From positions 57,185-121,184 of the forward strand of contig NZ_SMYZ01000066.1 of NCBI RefSeq assembly GCF_004919685.1: DNA of 64,000 nt. The letters are read 5' to 3'. Both the position numbers and the translations under genes were made by a program. Positions 15,857-24,420 of this stretch are shown here, one piece after another. Numbering within the stretch: position 1 is the stretch's first letter; each line of letters begins with the position of its first letter. The DNA comes from Mesorhizobium norvegicum. Its GTDB lineage: Bacteria > Pseudomonadota > Alphaproteobacteria > Rhizobiales > Rhizobiaceae. The notes beneath the pieces were generated by a model, which worked only from the letters and a program-made list of their open reading frames with translations, was not told where the DNA came from and did no database searches.

Positions 15857-16150
15857 GTGCCCGATCACAACAAACCCCAAACCGGCAAGAGGGTCGCGAT
15901 GAAACGCAAAGTCCAAGACGAAGTCCCCTGGTCGGACAGCCTGACCGCTTACGACAATGAGCACTTCACCATCTATATGAGGCTCCTGGACGCGTCCGCC
16001 GACGACGCCAGCGAAGACGAGATGGCGCAGCTCGTCCTCGGCATCGATCCGATGCGAGAACCTGAGCGTGCTCGAATGGCGGTTCGCAGCCATCTCGATC
16101 GGGCAAACTGGATGGTTACGACTGGATACAAAGAACTGTTCGCGCGCTGA
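15857..16150 (+). CDS. qseM: QseM-like antiactivator
   Basis: A 97-residue acidic protein from a GTG at 15857 with an AGGAG ribosome site. An internal ATG at 15899 would give 83 residues. The core YDNEHFTIYMRLLDASADDA, MAQLVLGIDP, EPERARMAVRSHLDRANWM, TTGYKELF has the layout of the QseM family of Mesorhizobium ICESym elements. QseM binds both the quorum sensor TraR and the excision activator FseA and keeps the island silent in most cells. It lies between qseC (divergent) and fseA (convergent). Family assignment is by remembered pattern and context. Confidence 0.75.
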   Translation: MPDHNKPQTGKRVAMKRKVQDEVPWSDSLTAYDNEHFTIYMRLLDASADDASEDEMAQLVLGIDPMREPERARMAVRSHLDRANWMVTTGYKELFAR

Positions 16151-16179
16151 GCGGCTCCAGGTGAGCTATTCCAATCATC

Positions 16180-16981
16180 TTAGACGAGGAAATCCCGATA
16201 GCCACGATCCATGAGCATGTGACCGCGCCGGACGGCACGGCGAATTCGATCGCGAAGGTGGTTGCGCGGATCCGTCCAGTCGGCCTGGACGCGTTGTCGA
16301 GCCAACAGGGCCATTGCGATTTGGCGATGCGATGCCCCGCCTAGCGAGCCGTCGAGCGCCTGAAGAACAAAGCGCAGACGGCTAGCGCGCGCTTCGGGCG
16401 GAAACAGCCTGTCGGGAAGTTGTCCGGTCGCGTGAAGAGCATTAAGGCATTCGAGCGCATTCAGGTGCTGCCTCATCCGATCGGCGGGCCAGATCGCGTC
16501 GACGGAGAGCCGAACGGGGCGCAAAACCTCCGCGCCCTCCACGACAAGTTGGAGGTCCCGGTGAGCATTTCGCAGCATGACGTGCTGTCGACCGTCCGCC
16601 GTGATCATGAGTGCCGCCTGACATGGCAATGTAGCGAGATCAAACGAAAGCGTTCCGGGCGACAGTGCCTTTTTCGCAATGACCGGCAGGACATGCGGGC
16701 ATTGGCGGGAGCACCAGAACACAGCCGCATCAGGCCCTAACGAGCTTGCGAAACAGGAGCCCCCACTGCGTGAGATCGAGCGACGATCTCACCACTTCTA
16801 CCTCGAACCACCTTTCTGCAAATTCTGCCTGCTCAAGCGCGTGCCTGCAGTCACGCTGGAAGGCCGGATTGCGCCGCAGGAATTCCCAGGCCCAGCCGCG
16901 TCGCGTCAGGTGCCGCGTATAGCGATAAGATTTCTCATCCTGCCAGTCCGGCCAGTCGGCGTCATTACCTATCATAGCCAT
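16180..16981 (-). CDS. fseA: FseA excision activator encoded in two frames (+1 frameshift)
   Basis: Two consecutive minus-strand frames make one product. The first (16981-16730) begins near MIGNDADWPDWQDEKSYRYT and TRRGWAWEFLRRNPAF, a DUF6499-type domain, and stops with TGA after LLFRKLVRA. The second, shifted +1, continues DAAVFWCSRQCPHVLPVIA and ends with a DUF2285 domain (RDRIRRAVRRGHMLMDRGY, stop at 16180). It has no ribosome site of its own and is open well upstream of the stop. This matches FseA of ICEMlSym-R7A (msi172/msi171), which is made by programmed +1 ribosomal frameshifting and activates the excisionase gene rdfS. The first frame starts one base after the traI stop. Confidence 0.85.
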
Positions 16982-16982
16982 G

Positions 16983-17604
16983 TCAGGCGCCCGTGCAGAG
17001 CACCGGCGCCCACAGTACGGGACCGCCAAGACTGCCATTGTGGCGGACCGCAGCAAGGCTCTCCTCTGAGACATCCAAACAGCCAGCAACGGCGCGCGTG
17101 GTGCCGATTGTCTGGGGCTGACCGATCCGGGCCAGCGGCCATCCGGCGCGACGCAGGATTCGCTCCATGCGCAAATCTGTAACCGGTATGGGTAAGCCGC
17201 CGCAACAAACCGAACTCGATCATGCCGGCGAGGAGTTCATAGGTGGCAGCAGCAATGTTCCCACTGCCCTTCGGTTCAGACGGTGGAAGATCAAGGGCGA
17301 AACGGCTGCTTTTCCAGACACTCGGTTCCTCGGGTACCGTTCTCCCCTCCGACAGCCTCGAAAAGACATCTTGCAACATCGTCGGCCCCGTCGAGGGCAG
17401 GAGGCGTACGCCGCCCCCGACGCGACTGGCCGAATCGCGCAACACAAGATAGTGCGGTTTCAGGGAATCGATTGAATCGATCTCGAAGCCCCCGGTCGTG
17501 CGCACGTTCCAGTCGAGCCGCTCCTTGAAGACGCGGTAGCGCAGGCGGTGTATTAGTTCGTCGGCAAAGGCGCCGTACCAGCCGGGCGCAATAAGCTCAA
17601 TCAT
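16983..17604 (-). pseudogene. traI: TraI acyl-homoserine lactone synthase, frameshifted
   Basis: The start MIELIAPGWYGAFADELIHR at 17604 has a GAGGAG site. LuxI-family residues are present (RYRVF, W, EIDSID, GGGVRLLPS). At the invariant Glu of the E-x-S-R motif the protein reads WKSSRF, so Glu is replaced by Lys. Near 17185 the frame breaks after RRLTHT by one extra base. The correct C-terminus (VTDLRMERILRRAGWPLARI, IGQPQTIGTTRAVAGCL) continues in another frame to a stop at 16983. The frameshift and the lost Glu both argue that no signal is made. The gene sits between a tra box and fseA, as in island quorum-sensing operons. Confidence 0.88.
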
Positions 17605-17662
17605 GATGGTCTCCTCGCAGATATGACCCTGCCATTGGAGGCGAACCTTCATGCCGCGACTG

Positions 17663-17680
17663 CCTGTGCATTTGCACAGG
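17663..17680. promoter_or_regulatory. tra box (TraR binding site) upstream of traI
   Basis: CCTGTGCATTTGCACAGG is an 18-base perfect inverted repeat (8+2+8) with the TGTGCA/TGCACA core of the Agrobacterium tra box. It lies 59 bases before the traI start and just after the traR stop, where TraR-AHL would activate traI-fseA. Confidence 0.85.
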
Positions 17681-17704
17681 TGGAATAAAGAGAGATTTTG
17701 TTCC

Positions 17705-18430
17705 TCAGGGAATTGATGATCGTGAGGAGGCCAGCAGCGTCACCGCCTGATTTTTGGTGCGCACGCCGAGCTTCTTCTTGGCATTGTCCAGATGGAAAGC
17801 GGCCGTGCGCTCCTTGATCCCCAAGATGCAGCCGATCTCCCAGGCGGACTTGCCCTTTGCCGTCCATTGCAGGCATTCGTACTCACGAGGCGTCAGCGAA
17901 ACACCATCCACCGCCAGCCCACCCGAAAGCTTGCGGCGAACGCCAATGTGAAAACACATTGCCATAATCTCGAGCGCTTGCTCATATTGCTCGGCGGTGC
18001 GCAGGAAGGTCGGATCGAGCTTGTCTGCCGCGAAGGTCATCGCAGCGACACCGCCGCGGCGGTCGACAAGTGGTATCGTCAGTCCGCAGCAGATGCCGAA
18101 TTCGGCAGCCTCGTCGAAAAGCTGTTGCTGTCGCTTTGAAATGCCGGCATGGCCGAAACCCAGTCCCCACTGAAAGGGACATTCGCTGCACCGTGCCCGT
18201 TCTATGACCGGATCAATCCTTTCATATTGGTGGCGCAAGTAGTGCGACGTCCAGCCGGAATTATAGTTCGATATCAGCCTGGGTTTGGTGACGCGATCAG
18301 ACACCAGAGACAGATAGGCGAATGCGGGAATGTCGAAGGCACCGGCGGCGCTGGCCAGTGCGTTATGGAAGTCGACTTCATCAACGCTCAAAGACAACTG
18401 TTCCAGCAAAGTTTCGAAGACGAGCTGCAT
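17705..18430 (-). CDS. traR: TraR-type LuxR quorum-sensing regulator
   Basis: A 241-residue LuxR/TraR protein. The N-terminal domain carries the conserved AHL-pocket residues (W and Y in SGWTSHYLRHQ, Asp-Pro in ERIDPVIERA, W in CPFQWGLG, and GICCGLTIPL). The C-terminal LuxR helix-turn-helix begins LTPREYECLQWTAKGKSAWE and includes the invariant Glu, Leu and Gly. An AGGAG site precedes the ATG at 18430. Bound to acyl-homoserine lactone it should activate the traI-fseA operon through the tra box at 17663. The gene appears intact, although the adjacent signal synthase is broken. Confidence 0.92.
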   Translation of the reverse strand: MQLVFETLLEQLSLSVDEVDFHNALASAAGAFDIPAFAYLSLVSDRVTKPRLISNYNSGWTSHYLRHQYERIDPVIERARCSECPFQWGLGFGHAGISKRQQQLFDEAAEFGICCGLTIPLVDRRGGVAAMTFAADKLDPTFLRTAEQYEQALEIMAMCFHIGVRRKLSGGLAVDGVSLTPREYECLQWTAKGKSAWEIGCILGIKERTAAFHLDNAKKKLGVRTKNQAVTLLASSRSSIP

Positions 18431-19104
18431 TTTCTCCTGCGGCTGTTTTCAATTAGACATGGGACTTTCTGGCTTCTTGGCAGCTACGGCGAGAAGACTC
18501 GCCCCCCAAGATATTCGACGCTGGAGAGAATTCACCGCGGTAACTACTCCCCGGACCTTGGGTCATGTGAAGGGAGATGCGTGCGACCTCCACGCCGGCT
18601 GCCGTCAGCCGCGCGTCGGAAACTGCGATTGTGGGCGGTTGCCATGGTGTAATAGAAATATCGACGCTCGATGTGGCATCCGGATATGCAGATGACCTCC
18701 TTCTCGAACTCTCGATTGCGGACGCGCTACAATCATCCTGATCCAGCGGGGCAAAAAAGGCGCCCTGCCGGCGGGGAGGTACACCGGCAGGGCGCGCCGC
18801 ACAAACGTCCTGGTCGTTGGGCAACAGGACAGCGGCGGCAGAACTGATTTGGTTACCGGTTGCGATCGAAGTCATCCGAAGCATGCTTAGAATCTGACGG
18901 CTTGAAGTTTAGCAGTTTCGGTCGGCTCGGCGCGAAATGCGCTGTCAACCCGTCCTCATCAATGGGACACCAATGGTAACCAGTCCTAACGACAGGCTGG
19001 CGTCAAAGCGTCTGGTCCGTGGGAAAGTTCCTCCCAGTGACCACCACATTGGGTACCGGGATGTCGTTGAACTCGGGGCTCGCTTCCGTCGGCGCTCTCA
19101 AGTT
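18431..19104. other. Region between traR and the aminotransferase, no clear gene
   Basis: About 670 bases. A minus-strand frame (18453-18884, starting MLRMTSIATGNQISS) is open but matches nothing I know, has no clear ribosome site, and contains the strong terminator hairpin at 18753-18795, so I do not call it a gene. Promoter elements for traR must lie in the left part. Confidence 0.5.
18753..18795 (-). terminator. Rho-independent terminator, minus strand
   Basis: Perfect 12-base arms at 18784-18795 and 18760-18771 (GCGCCCTGCCGG pairing with CCGGCAGGGCGC) close a 12-base loop. On the minus strand they are followed within one base by TTTTTT. It probably ends the long catabolic transcription unit whose last gene stops at 19105 and insulates traR from it. 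The loop contains CCTCCCC, which resembles an anti-SD sequence. Confidence 0.75.
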
Positions 19105-20511
19105 TCATATCGCACCCTCGGACTTCAGCGCGCGATAGGTCGTCTCGACTGATTTCGCGGTTGCGTCGACGACTATGTCGATCTCCTTCCGGGTGATAAT
19201 CAAAGGCGGGGCAAAGCCGAGGATATCGCCGTGCGGCATGGCGCGGCCGATGACACCGTTCTCGAACAGAGCAGCGGCGACGCGAACGCCGACCTGAAGA
19301 TCGGGTTCAAACGGTATCCTTTGTTTTGGATCCCGCATCAGCTCTACTGCGGCGAGGATTCCGACACCACGAACCTCGCCGACGATGGGGTGTCCGGCCA
19401 GTTCGGTATTCATGCGGGCGTGCCAATACGGTCCGACATCGCGGACATGCTCCAAGATGTTTCTTTCCTTCAGGAGTCGAATATTGGCGAGCGCGGCCGC
19501 AGCGCAAAGCGTGTGACCCGAATATGTCCAGCCATGGCCGAGGGCGCCATGCTTCTCTGTTCCTTGTTCCAAGACCGACCAGACGCGGTCGCCAATGATT
19601 GACCCGGAGATGGGCAGGTAGGCGGAACTCAACCCCTTGGCGATGGTCACGAAGTCGGGCCGCATGCCATAGAGGTGGGAACCGAATTTCTCACCGGTTC
19701 GTCCAAACCCGCAGACCACTTCGTCGGCGATCAGCAGGATATCGTACTTGTCGAGCACGCCTTGGACAGCGGTCCAGTATCCTTTTGGGGGTGGAATGAT
19801 ACCGCCTGTCCCAAGCACCGGCTCTCCGATAAAAGCTGCGACGGTCTCGGGGCCTTCAGCGTGGATGAGGGCTTCAAGTTCGTCGGCACAACGGCGGGAG
19901 AACGCCTCCTCACTTTCGCCGTCATGCGCCTGGCGATAGTGGTGCGGCGTCGTGGTATGGCGTACCAAGTCCAGCGGCAGGTCGAAGAAATTATGGAAGA
20001 AGGCAAGGCCTGTCAGGCTCCCGGTGACCAAGCCAGACCCATGATAGCCACGATGTCGCGAGATGATCTTCTTCTTTTCAGGGCGGCCCAGAATGTTGTT
20101 GTAGTACCAGACCAGCTTGATGTTGGTTTCGTTGGCGTCGGAGCCGGAAAGGCCGAAAAAGACCCTTCGCATGTTCTGACCAAAATATTCGACGACGGCC
20201 TCTGCCAAGAGGGCGACTGGCTCTGTTCCTTGACTTGCATAGACATGGGCGAACGGCAATTCGTGTGCTTGCCGGGCAATGGCATCGGCAATTTCCGTGC
20301 AGCCATATCCCATATTGACGCAGTAGAGCCCGCCGAAACCGTCGAGGCTCTTTCGGCCCTCGGTGTCCCAGATATAGACGCCTTCCGCACCGGCCATAAT
20401 TCGGTTTGGCGTCTCGCCTCGGCTGTGCTTGGCCAGATGCGTAGACGGATGAAAGACGAAGCTTCGATCCTTCTCTCTGAGTTGCTCGGTCCCCAGATTG
20501 CTCAAGCGCAT
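19105..20511 (-). CDS. Class III (omega-amino acid type) aminotransferase
   Basis: A 468-residue PLP-dependent class III aminotransferase. Visible features are GGLYCVNMGYG, the phosphate-binding SGSDANET, LIADEVVCGFGRTG with the PLP Asp, and the Schiff-base lysine in VTIAKGLSSAYLPISG. The length and LVWYYNNILGRPEKKKIISR segment fit the beta-alanine/GABA/omega-amine:pyruvate group rather than acetylornithine enzymes. A GGAGAGGG ribosome site precedes the ATG at 20511. It lies downstream of an Lrp regulator, the mesaconase-like gene and an aldehyde dehydrogenase. A truncated chimeric copy of its C-terminal third lies at 52605-53123, fused to methylaspartate ammonia-lyase sequence. The natural substrate is unknown. 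Confidence 0.92.
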   Translation of the reverse strand: MRLSNLGTEQLREKDRSFVFHPSTHLAKHSRGETPNRIMAGAEGVYIWDTEGRKSLDGFGGLYCVNMGYGCTEIADAIARQAHELPFAHVYASQGTEPVALLAEAVVEYFGQNMRRVFFGLSGSDANETNIKLVWYYNNILGRPEKKKIISRHRGYHGSGLVTGSLTGLAFFHNFFDLPLDLVRHTTTPHHYRQAHDGESEEAFSRRCADELEALIHAEGPETVAAFIGEPVLGTGGIIPPPKGYWTAVQGVLDKYDILLIADEVVCGFGRTGEKFGSHLYGMRPDFVTIAKGLSSAYLPISGSIIGDRVWSVLEQGTEKHGALGHGWTYSGHTLCAAAALANIRLLKERNILEHVRDVGPYWHARMNTELAGHPIVGEVRGVGILAAVELMRDPKQRIPFEPDLQVGVRVAAALFENGVIGRAMPHGDILGFAPPLIITRKEIDIVVDATAKSVETTYRALKSEGAI

Positions 20512-20670
20512 GGTCCCTCTCCTCGCGATGGATTGGCGGAGGGCACTCGGTCAGCCGCCTCCTTAGCAATTAGCATACCGCAAACGCCCCTCAACTTTCG
20601 CGGGAATGCATGTCCTTAGCCGACGATTTCGCGGAATCGGGATCAAAAGCCGTGGAAACCAAGACTTGGG

Positions 20671-21168
20671 TCACTGTTGCTTTAGTGCGGACAAGGGAAT
20701 CGGCGAATTGGATTTGACTGGTTTGGTCACGACAAGACTGTAATATTGATCAATCCCTAGGCCTGCCTGCAGCAGTCCCTCCATGAAATCCTGATACGCG
20801 GCCATAGACGGAGATGCGACGCGCATCAGATAATCGATCCGTCCCCCGATAGCCCAGCAATCCAGGATTTCCGGAAATTCTCCGATCGCAGTCTCGAAGT
20901 GTCTTTGGTCCTCGAGGCGATGACGTTCCAGCACGACCTCCACCATGACAAAGACCATGCCGCCGATGAGGGCCGGACTCAGCCGCGCGTAGAACCCCTC
21001 AATAATCCCTGCTGTCTGGAGTGCACGGAGCCGCTCCGAGCAGGCCGACGCCGAAAGATGAACGCGTTTTGCAAGCTCGCTTTTTGAGATCCGGCCGTCT
21101 GACTGAATCTCTGAGAGAATCCGGAAGTCCCAAGCGTCCAGGCGCGCAGGATTGGGTTTCGACTTCAT
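20671..21168 (-). CDS. Lrp/AsnC-family regulator
   Basis: A 165-residue Lrp/AsnC protein. It has an N-terminal helix-turn-helix (LDAWDFRILSEIQSDGRISK, LAKRVHLSASACSERLRAL) and a C-terminal RAM/amino-acid-binding domain (AIGEFPEILDCWAIGGRIDY, VTKPVK). Regulators of this type sense amino acids and often control a neighbouring transaminase. It sits 160 bases before the class III aminotransferase on the same strand. In Halomonas ectoine catabolism the regulator DoeX is also of this family, which fits the ectoine-hydrolase-like genes elsewhere in this block. Confidence 0.92.
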   Translation of the reverse strand: MKSKPNPARLDAWDFRILSEIQSDGRISKSELAKRVHLSASACSERLRALQTAGIIEGFYARLSPALIGGMVFVMVEVVLERHRLEDQRHFETAIGEFPEILDCWAIGGRIDYLMRVASPSMAAYQDFMEGLLQAGLGIDQYYSLVVTKPVKSNSPIPLSALKQQ

Positions 21169-21237
21169 GACCTTGTGCTCTTAAGCCGTTGTCGACAATG
21201 GAACTGACGCCAACCAACCGAGCCTGGCCGGGAACGC

Positions 21238-22782
21238 TCAAACGCCGATGTTGCGTGCGATGCTGTCCGCCGCCATGCGCTTACGCCACTCAAGAGGCCC
21301 CGAATTGTGAATGGAGTTTCCCTCAACATCGACAGCCATGATGACAGGCATATCCTGCACCTCGAATTCATAGACTGCTTCCATGCCCAGGTCTTCGAAG
21401 GCAATGAGCCGCGCTGACTTGATTGATTTTGATATCAAGTAGGCAGCCCCACCCACTGCGATGAGATACGGCGTTTTGTGTCTTATAATCGACTCGATGG
21501 CCGCCCGCCCCCTCTCCGCTTTGCCGACCATCGCGAAAAGCCCGGTTTCGGCGAGCACCTTGTCCGTAAAATCGTCCAAGCGGCTGGAGGTTGTTGGGCC
21601 AGCCGGTCCGACGACCTCATCTCTCACCGCGCGGACGGGGCCAACGTAGTAGATAACGCGTCCCTGCAGATCGAACGGAAGCGGCTTGCCGGCGTCAATC
21701 AACTCGACGATTCGCTTGTGGGCAGCGTCACGGCCTGTCACCATCTTTCCGGACAGAAGGAGCGTTTCACCACAGCGCCACGATGCCGTCTCTTCCTTGG
21801 TCAACGCATCGAGGTTGACTCTTCGCACGCCGGCTGGACTCAATTCGTCGGTTCCAAGGTCGGGCCATTCGCGCAAATCGGGCGGCTGAAGCCTGATGGG
21901 TCCAGAGCCGTCCAAAGTAAACTTCAAGTGCCGGTTGGCGGCGCATTGCGGAATGAGCGCCACGGGCTTGGACGCCGCATGGGTAGGATAGGTCGCAACC
22001 TTGACATCGACGACTGTCGTCAGGCCACCAAGGCCTTGGGCGCCGATGCCCAGCGCGTTAATCCGTTCATAAAGTTCAATCCGCAGTGCCTCTTCCGCGC
22101 CTGAAGGCCCCCTGGCAATCAATTCCGCCATATCGATGGGCTGGTTCATGGCCTCCTTGGCCAGCAGCATCGCCTTTTCAGCGCTACCACCGATGCCAAC
22201 GGAGATCAGGCCGGGCGGACACCACCCACTGCCAAGCGTCGATACTGTGTCAATCACCCAGTCGGAAACGGAGGCGCTGGGGTTCAAGGTGGTAAAACGT
22301 GCTTTGTTCTCCGACCCGCCCCCTTTTGCGGCAATGGTGATCTCAATCTGGTTACCTTGCACAAGGTCAACGTGGACGACCGCCGGCGTGTTGTCACGGG
22401 TGTTGACCCGTCCGGCGAGCGGATCGGCAACGATCGATGCCCGAAGAGGATTGTCAGGATCGAGATATGCCTGACGGACGCCCTCATTCACGAGATCTGC
22501 GAAACTGACCGTTGATTCGATGCGGGCTTCCATGCCGACTTTTGCAAAGACCACCACAAGGCCGGTGTCCTGGCAGATCGGCCGCCGCCCGAAGGCCGCC
22601 ATGCGGGAATTCAGTAGAATCTGCCCGATGGCATTCTTCGCCGCCGGGCTCTGTTCGCGCGCGTATGCTTGCGAAAGAGACCGGATATAATCTGGAGGAT
22701 GGTAGTACGAGATGTACTGAAGGGCGTCGGCCACGCTCCTTGTGATGTCCTTGCCGGCTATGGTCCGTGTTCTATTTCCCAC
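21238..22782 (-). CDS. Class I fumarase-type hydratase, probable mesaconase
   Basis: A 514-residue iron-sulfur hydro-lyase of the class I fumarase/tartrate dehydratase family. The three cluster cysteines are visible in RPICQDTGL, SGWCPPGLI and IPQCAANRH. The C-terminal beta domain has YYVGPVRAVRDEVVGPAGPT. The protein starts at a GTG (22780-22782) 6 bases after the aldehyde dehydrogenase stop, so the two are probably coupled. Some members of this family hydrate mesaconate to (S)-citramalate. Since genes for methylaspartate ammonia-lyase, a CoA-transferase and a citramalyl-CoA lyase lie upstream in the same direction, mesaconase is a better reading than housekeeping fumarase. Sequence alone does not settle the substrate. 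Confidence 0.85.
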   Translation of the reverse strand: MGNRTRTIAGKDITRSVADALQYISYYHPPDYIRSLSQAYAREQSPAAKNAIGQILLNSRMAAFGRRPICQDTGLVVVFAKVGMEARIESTVSFADLVNEGVRQAYLDPDNPLRASIVADPLAGRVNTRDNTPAVVHVDLVQGNQIEITIAAKGGGSENKARFTTLNPSASVSDWVIDTVSTLGSGWCPPGLISVGIGGSAEKAMLLAKEAMNQPIDMAELIARGPSGAEEALRIELYERINALGIGAQGLGGLTTVVDVKVATYPTHAASKPVALIPQCAANRHLKFTLDGSGPIRLQPPDLREWPDLGTDELSPAGVRRVNLDALTKEETASWRCGETLLLSGKMVTGRDAAHKRIVELIDAGKPLPFDLQGRVIYYVGPVRAVRDEVVGPAGPTTSSRLDDFTDKVLAETGLFAMVGKAERGRAAIESIIRHKTPYLIAVGGAAYLISKSIKSARLIAFEDLGMEAVYEFEVQDMPVIMAVDVEGNSIHNSGPLEWRKRMAADSIARNIGV

Positions 22783-22788
22783 CGGATT

Positions 22789-24222
22789 TCATCCAAATGA
22801 GCTGAGGCCGTTGACCATTTTCAAGATCTGGAAGCTCCGCACTCCCTGCTCGCCTCCTTCATATCCATAGCCGCTCTGTTTGACGCCCCCATAGGGCGCA
22901 TCCGCGGAAACCCCTTTCAGGTAATTCACACTGACAGCGCCTGCTGAAAGACTGTTGATAAGCTTCTGTTGCGCATCGGCAGCGCCGGTGAAGAAATAGG
23001 CGGCCAGGCCGTACTCGGTGGCGTTGGCTTCCTCGATGGCCTCCTCAAGCGTGTCGAACGGCGCCACCGTGAGGATCGGCCCGAACGGCTCTTCATGAAG
23101 CACTCTGGCATCCTTTGGCACACCCGTTAGGATGGTTGGCGGCCAGTAAAAGCCCGGTCCGTCGAGGCGGGTTCCACCGGTCTCGATGCGGGCGCCACGA
23201 TCGACCGCATCCTTGGTCAGACGCTGCATGGCCTCGATTCGCCGCGCATTTGCCATCGGACCCATGTCCGTTGCAGGGTCGTCCGGTGCGCCGATCTTTA
23301 TCTTGCGGGCCGCATCCGTCATCCGGGACAGGAATTGCTCATAGAGAGACCGAGCGACAAGAATCCTGCTGGGCGCATTGCAACTCTGGCCCGCGCACTC
23401 GAACTTGTATTCCGAGATCGCGGGTATGGCCTTTGCCAGGTCGGCATCCTCGCACACAATAACCGGAGAGTGCCCACCGAGTTCAAGAATGCAGCGCTGC
23501 AAGTTATTCGCGGCGAGCATGGCCAGCTGTTTTCCAACCGCCGTTGAACCGGTGAAAGTCAAGACCTTCACGGTTGGGGAACTCAGGAGATGCCGCGATA
23601 TATGCACCGGAACACCGAAGACCAGATTGACCACGCCGTCGGGGATGCCTGCTTGGCGCAACGATTCAACGATATGGACAGCAACGCTCGGTGTCTCTTC
23701 AGCCCCTTTGAGGATCACCGGGCAGCCTGCCGCCAGCGCGGGGGCGAGCTTGCGGGCTATGAGAACGGCCGGATAGTTCCAGGGCGTGAAGGCAGCAACG
23801 ACACCAAGGGGCTCGGGGACGATCATCCGGTTCGGGCCCAACGGAATAGGGGCCGACAGCTCTTCGGCGTGCTCGCCGTTCCACTCCAGTGTTTCGACGG
23901 CGCGTGCGTACTCACCTGTCGCTTCGGCAATCGTCTTTCCCTGTTCGGCCGACAGGTCCCTGGCTGCTGCTTCAATCTTCGTTGCCAAAATTCTTGCGGC
24001 TGCTACCAGGATCTCGCCACGATATTTGGCTGGCTGTGAGGACCACGCCTTGCGGCTGCGCTCTGCCGAAGCGAGGGCCTCATCCAGATCGGACACCGTC
24101 GCCGAAGCCACCGAGGCAAATACCTTCTCCATCGCCGGGTTAATCACCGGCAATGTTGCTTTGCTGCCACCGGCTCGCCATTTGCCGTTAATGAAGAGCT
24201 CGTAGCTCCTGGCGTCGACCAT
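22789..24222 (-). CDS. NAD(P)-dependent (semi)aldehyde dehydrogenase
   Basis: A 477-residue aldehyde dehydrogenase of the succinate-semialdehyde type. The catalytic Cys is in ECAGQSCNAPSRI, the general-base Glu in LELGGHSPV, and cofactor residues lie in FTGSTAVGKQLA and FTPWNYPAVLIARK. A GGAG site 7 bases before the ATG at 24222 is preferred to a GTG 12 bases upstream. In this cluster it most likely oxidises the semialdehyde produced by the class III aminotransferase, giving an acid that could enter the methylaspartate/mesaconate branch. The exact aldehyde is not known. Confidence 0.92.
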   Translation of the reverse strand: MVDARSYELFINGKWRAGGSKATLPVINPAMEKVFASVASATVSDLDEALASAERSRKAWSSQPAKYRGEILVAAARILATKIEAAARDLSAEQGKTIAEATGEYARAVETLEWNGEHAEELSAPIPLGPNRMIVPEPLGVVAAFTPWNYPAVLIARKLAPALAAGCPVILKGAEETPSVAVHIVESLRQAGIPDGVVNLVFGVPVHISRHLLSSPTVKVLTFTGSTAVGKQLAMLAANNLQRCILELGGHSPVIVCEDADLAKAIPAISEYKFECAGQSCNAPSRILVARSLYEQFLSRMTDAARKIKIGAPDDPATDMGPMANARRIEAMQRLTKDAVDRGARIETGGTRLDGPGFYWPPTILTGVPKDARVLHEEPFGPILTVAPFDTLEEAIEEANATEYGLAAYFFTGAADAQQKLINSLSAGAVSVNYLKGVSADAPYGGVKQSGYGYEGGEQGVRSFQILKMVNGLSSFG

Positions 24223-24420
24223 CGCGTGCTCCACTCAAAGTGAATTCTTGCCATACGAGCGCCGTTCGATACCGAACCCGGTAACTCGCCTGAGCCAGTT
24301 TCATCGCGAGTGTCGCGCCAGGTCAAATATCGAATATTGCCGAAATCCATCTGGAATCCAGATCGATCTGATTCTGATCGCCGCAAGAGGTCATGGCATT
24401 GCCATATAGGTCGAGGGTTA

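Noticed and set aside
16180..16722. The DUF2285 frame as a separate gene
   Set aside because: It lacks a ribosome site and a good start, and it continues the preceding frame by a +1 shift, so it is described as part of fseA.
18453..18884. Minus-strand 143-codon frame upstream of traR
   Set aside because: No known motif or ribosome site, and it contains a strong Rho-independent terminator.
19675..20619. Plus-strand 314-codon frame
   Set aside because: Antisense to the class III aminotransferase, with no domain and no ribosome site.
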